Of a DNA stretch of 64,000 nucleotides, positions 62,104 to 64,000 are shown one piece after another. Positions within the stretch are counted from its first letter, which is position 1; the number at the start of each line of letters is the position of its first letter. Position numbers and translations under genes: made by a program. Source of the stretch: Synechococcus sp. UW105 (GTDB lineage: Bacteria; Cyanobacteriota; Cyanobacteriia; PCC-6307; Cyanobiaceae); the NCBI RefSeq assembly GCF_900473935.1, contig NZ_UCNN01000008.1:62001-126000 (forward strand), written 5' to 3'. The notes beneath the pieces are model-generated. The model did not search any database. It was given only the letters and a program-made list of their open reading frames with translations, and was not told the DNA's origin.

Positions 62104-63972
62104 GTGATCGAACAGGAACTGGGTGATTTCATCGAAGCCGCTGGTCTGCTCAGCTACGACCCAGCTGCAATCACACGCATTTATGCCGGTCACCCCCAAC
62201 GGCTGCTGCGAAGGCTGTGGCAAACCCTGGTACCCATCGGCCTACTGCTGCTGGGATTAGCGACTGATTGGGTTCTGGGTCTATTGAAGAGTCCTGAACG
62301 AGCCCGTAACCGTGCAAAAGAATGCGCCGAACTGTTGGTCGAACTGGGGCCTGCCTTTATTAAGGCTGGACAGGCCTTGTCCACGCGTCCAGACATCATT
62401 CCCCCCGTTCTGCTGGAGGAACTAGCCCAACTGCAGGATCAACTGCCTGGATTCGACAGTGATCTGGCGATGGCGTGCATCGAAGAGGACCTTGGCGCTC
62501 CAATCGAAGAAATTTTCAAGGATCTCGAGCGTGAGCCAATTTCCGCGGCCTCTCTCGGTCAGGTGCACCGCGGTGTGCTGATGAGCGGCCAGGCCGTCGC
62601 TGTGAAGGTGCAACGACCGGGTCTACGCGAGCAAATCACTCTGGATCTCTACATCGTTAGGAATATCGCCGCCTGGCTGAACAGCAATATCGGCCTAATC
62701 CGCAGTGATCTGGTGGCTCTGATCGACGAGCTAGGTCGACGGGTGTTCGAAGAGATGGACTACTTGAACGAGGCAGCGAACGCCGAACGATTCCGCGAAC
62801 TGCACCACCAAAATCCGCGCATCGCCGTTCCTGCCATCTATCAGGACTCCACCAGTCGCCGGGTGCTGACGATGGAGTGGATTGACGGCGTGAAACTGAC
62901 CAATCTCAGTGCCGTGCGCGCCCTCGGCATCGATCCAGATGACATGGTCGAAGTGGGCGTCAGCTGCAGCCTGCAGCAATTACTGGAACATGGTTTTTTC
63001 CATGCCGATCCACACCCAGGCAACCTGCTAGCCCTCGAGGACGGCCGCCTCTGCTACCTCGATTTCGGAATGATGAGTGAGGTGAGCCGAGAATCGCGCA
63101 CCGGCTTAATCCAGGCTGTTGTGCACCTGGTGAACCGCAATTTCGCTCAGCTCTCCAAGGATTTCGTCACCCTCGGCTTCCTCGCTGAAGATGTGAATCT
63201 CGAACCGATCGTTCCGGCCTTCGAATCGGTGTTCAGCCAAGCCCTGGAAATGGGGGTCAACCGCATGGACTTCAAGAGCGTCACCGACGACATGTCGGGG
63301 GTGATGTACAAATTCCCGTTCCGGGTGCCGCCCTATTACGCCCTGATCATCCGCTCATTAGTCACGCTGGAAGGCATTGCCCTGAGTGTGGATCCAGAGT
63401 TCAAAATTCTTGGGGCCGCCTATCCGTATTTCGCCCAGCGCCTCATGGAGGACCCGGATCCCCAGCTGCGTCAAAGCCTGAAGGAAATGCTGTTCGACGG
63501 TGAAGCATTCCGCTGGACTCGGCTGGAAAACCTGGTGGCCAGTGCAGCCAGTCAGGCCCAACTCGATTTGGACACCCTTCTCGATCAAGTGCTCGATTTT
63601 CTTTTCTCTGCCAACGGCGGACTGTTGCGAACGCAGTTGGTCGAAGCCGTGGTGGAGCGACTCGATGCGCTTGGCTGGTTGACCGTTCAACGTCTCGGAC
63701 GCCAACTCCCCCGCGCTCTGCAACCAGCGCTAATCAGCAACACGAGCAGTTGGGGCATCGAACAGGAACAGTTGCTTGACCTCGAACCAATCCGCCAACT
63801 CCTGGTCGTGTTGCAGCAATTACCAGGCTTCAGCCCCGATCTTGTCCTCAAACGTCTGCCCCGATTGATCCGCGAACCGGATGCCCGCCGGATGGGAGCA
63901 CAAGTGGCGAAGGGACTGGCCGAACGCGGAGTTGTCCGCCTAGTGAAGGTGGCCGCTGGAATCCCTGCCTAA
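62104..63972 (+). CDS. ABC1/UbiB-family (AarF-type) kinase-like protein
   Basis: The 622-residue protein has the family KxGQ motif (FIKAGQALSTRPDIIPP near residue 85), the Ala-rich ATP loop AASLGQVHRGVLMSGQAVAVKVQRPG near 150, and the catalytic loop HADPHPGNL with YLDFGMMSE near 300-325. A hydrophobic segment near 40-60 anchors it. Members support quinone synthesis; cyanobacteria have several, possibly for plastoquinone or tocopherol. The start is GTG. It diverges from recN. Confidence 0.92.
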   Translation: MIEQELGDFIEAAGLLSYDPAAITRIYAGHPQRLLRRLWQTLVPIGLLLLGLATDWVLGLLKSPERARNRAKECAELLVELGPAFIKAGQALSTRPDIIPPVLLEELAQLQDQLPGFDSDLAMACIEEDLGAPIEEIFKDLEREPISAASLGQVHRGVLMSGQAVAVKVQRPGLREQITLDLYIVRNIAAWLNSNIGLIRSDLVALIDELGRRVFEEMDYLNEAANAERFRELHHQNPRIAVPAIYQDSTSRRVLTMEWIDGVKLTNLSAVRALGIDPDDMVEVGVSCSLQQLLEHGFFHADPHPGNLLALEDGRLCYLDFGMMSEVSRESRTGLIQAVVHLVNRNFAQLSKDFVTLGFLAEDVNLEPIVPAFESVFSQALEMGVNRMDFKSVTDDMSGVMYKFPFRVPPYYALIIRSLVTLEGIALSVDPEFKILGAAYPYFAQRLMEDPDPQLRQSLKEMLFDGEAFRWTRLENLVASAASQAQLDLDTLLDQVLDFLFSANGGLLRTQLVEAVVERLDALGWLTVQRLGRQLPRALQPALISNTSSWGIEQEQLLDLEPIRQLLVVLQQLPGFSPDLVLKRLPRLIREPDARRMGAQVAKGLAERGVVRLVKVAAGIPA

Positions 63973-64000
63973 ATTTCACAGACAAAGAAAAGGCCATGCG

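Overview
The window is a stretch of a moderately GC-rich cyanobacterial chromosome, most likely a marine Synechococcus. The evidence is the gene content: a photosystem II PsbQ-like protein, ferredoxin-type nitrate and nitrite reductases, NarM, a NapA/NrtP-type nitrate permease, a fused sucrose-phosphate synthase, a Tic20-like protein, a DUF3134-like protein, a group 2 sigma factor and NtcA-type promoter boxes. The genes are packed tightly, with many 1-40 base overlaps. I see no tRNA, rRNA, CRISPR array, insertion sequence or prophage.

Bases 1-25,500 are a nitrogen-assimilation region. It opens with an operon of circularly permuted ATP-grasp, alpha-E and transglutaminase-like proteins. A nitrate block follows, with the genes that make its cofactors: moaA, mobA, moaC, moeA, moaE, moaD and moaB for molybdenum cofactor; the nitrate permease; narB; narM; then cobA and a CbiX-type chelatase for siroheme; then nirA. 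After nirA come a 44-residue protein, a FocA/NirC nitrite channel, a HEAT-repeat protein, cyanase (cynS), a possible 57-residue microprotein, and a TrpD-like protein of the CnaT type behind a perfect GTAN8TAC box. An exported beta-carbonic anhydrase sits inside the block. Nitrate would be imported, reduced to nitrite by NarB and to ammonium by NirA, with cyanate as a further nitrogen source.

Bases 24,200-42,000 are mostly housekeeping genes: an MFS exporter, polyphosphate kinase, a sigma factor, a phytol-kinase-like membrane protein, DAHP synthase, aconitase B, a ClC transporter, a B12-binding-type radical SAM protein, an O-antigen-ligase-like protein, purU, psbQ, an FAD oxidoreductase and pstS behind a probable Pho box. 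Bases 42,200-49,600 hold dnaK, aroE, a Tic20-like gene, rpsF, argG, mraY and small conserved proteins.

Bases 49,600-51,750 are a short accessory patch. It has an AT-richer CDP-glycerol-transferase-like gene, a perfect 11-base inverted repeat upstream and little else. From 51,750 to the end are purT, sucrose-phosphate synthase, an alpha/beta hydrolase, uvrA, recN and an ABC1/UbiB-family kinase. The most striking undescribed feature is the 44-residue ORF after nirA. Both its ends carry a short motif that also ends NirA itself, which suggests a shared docking or regulatory tail.
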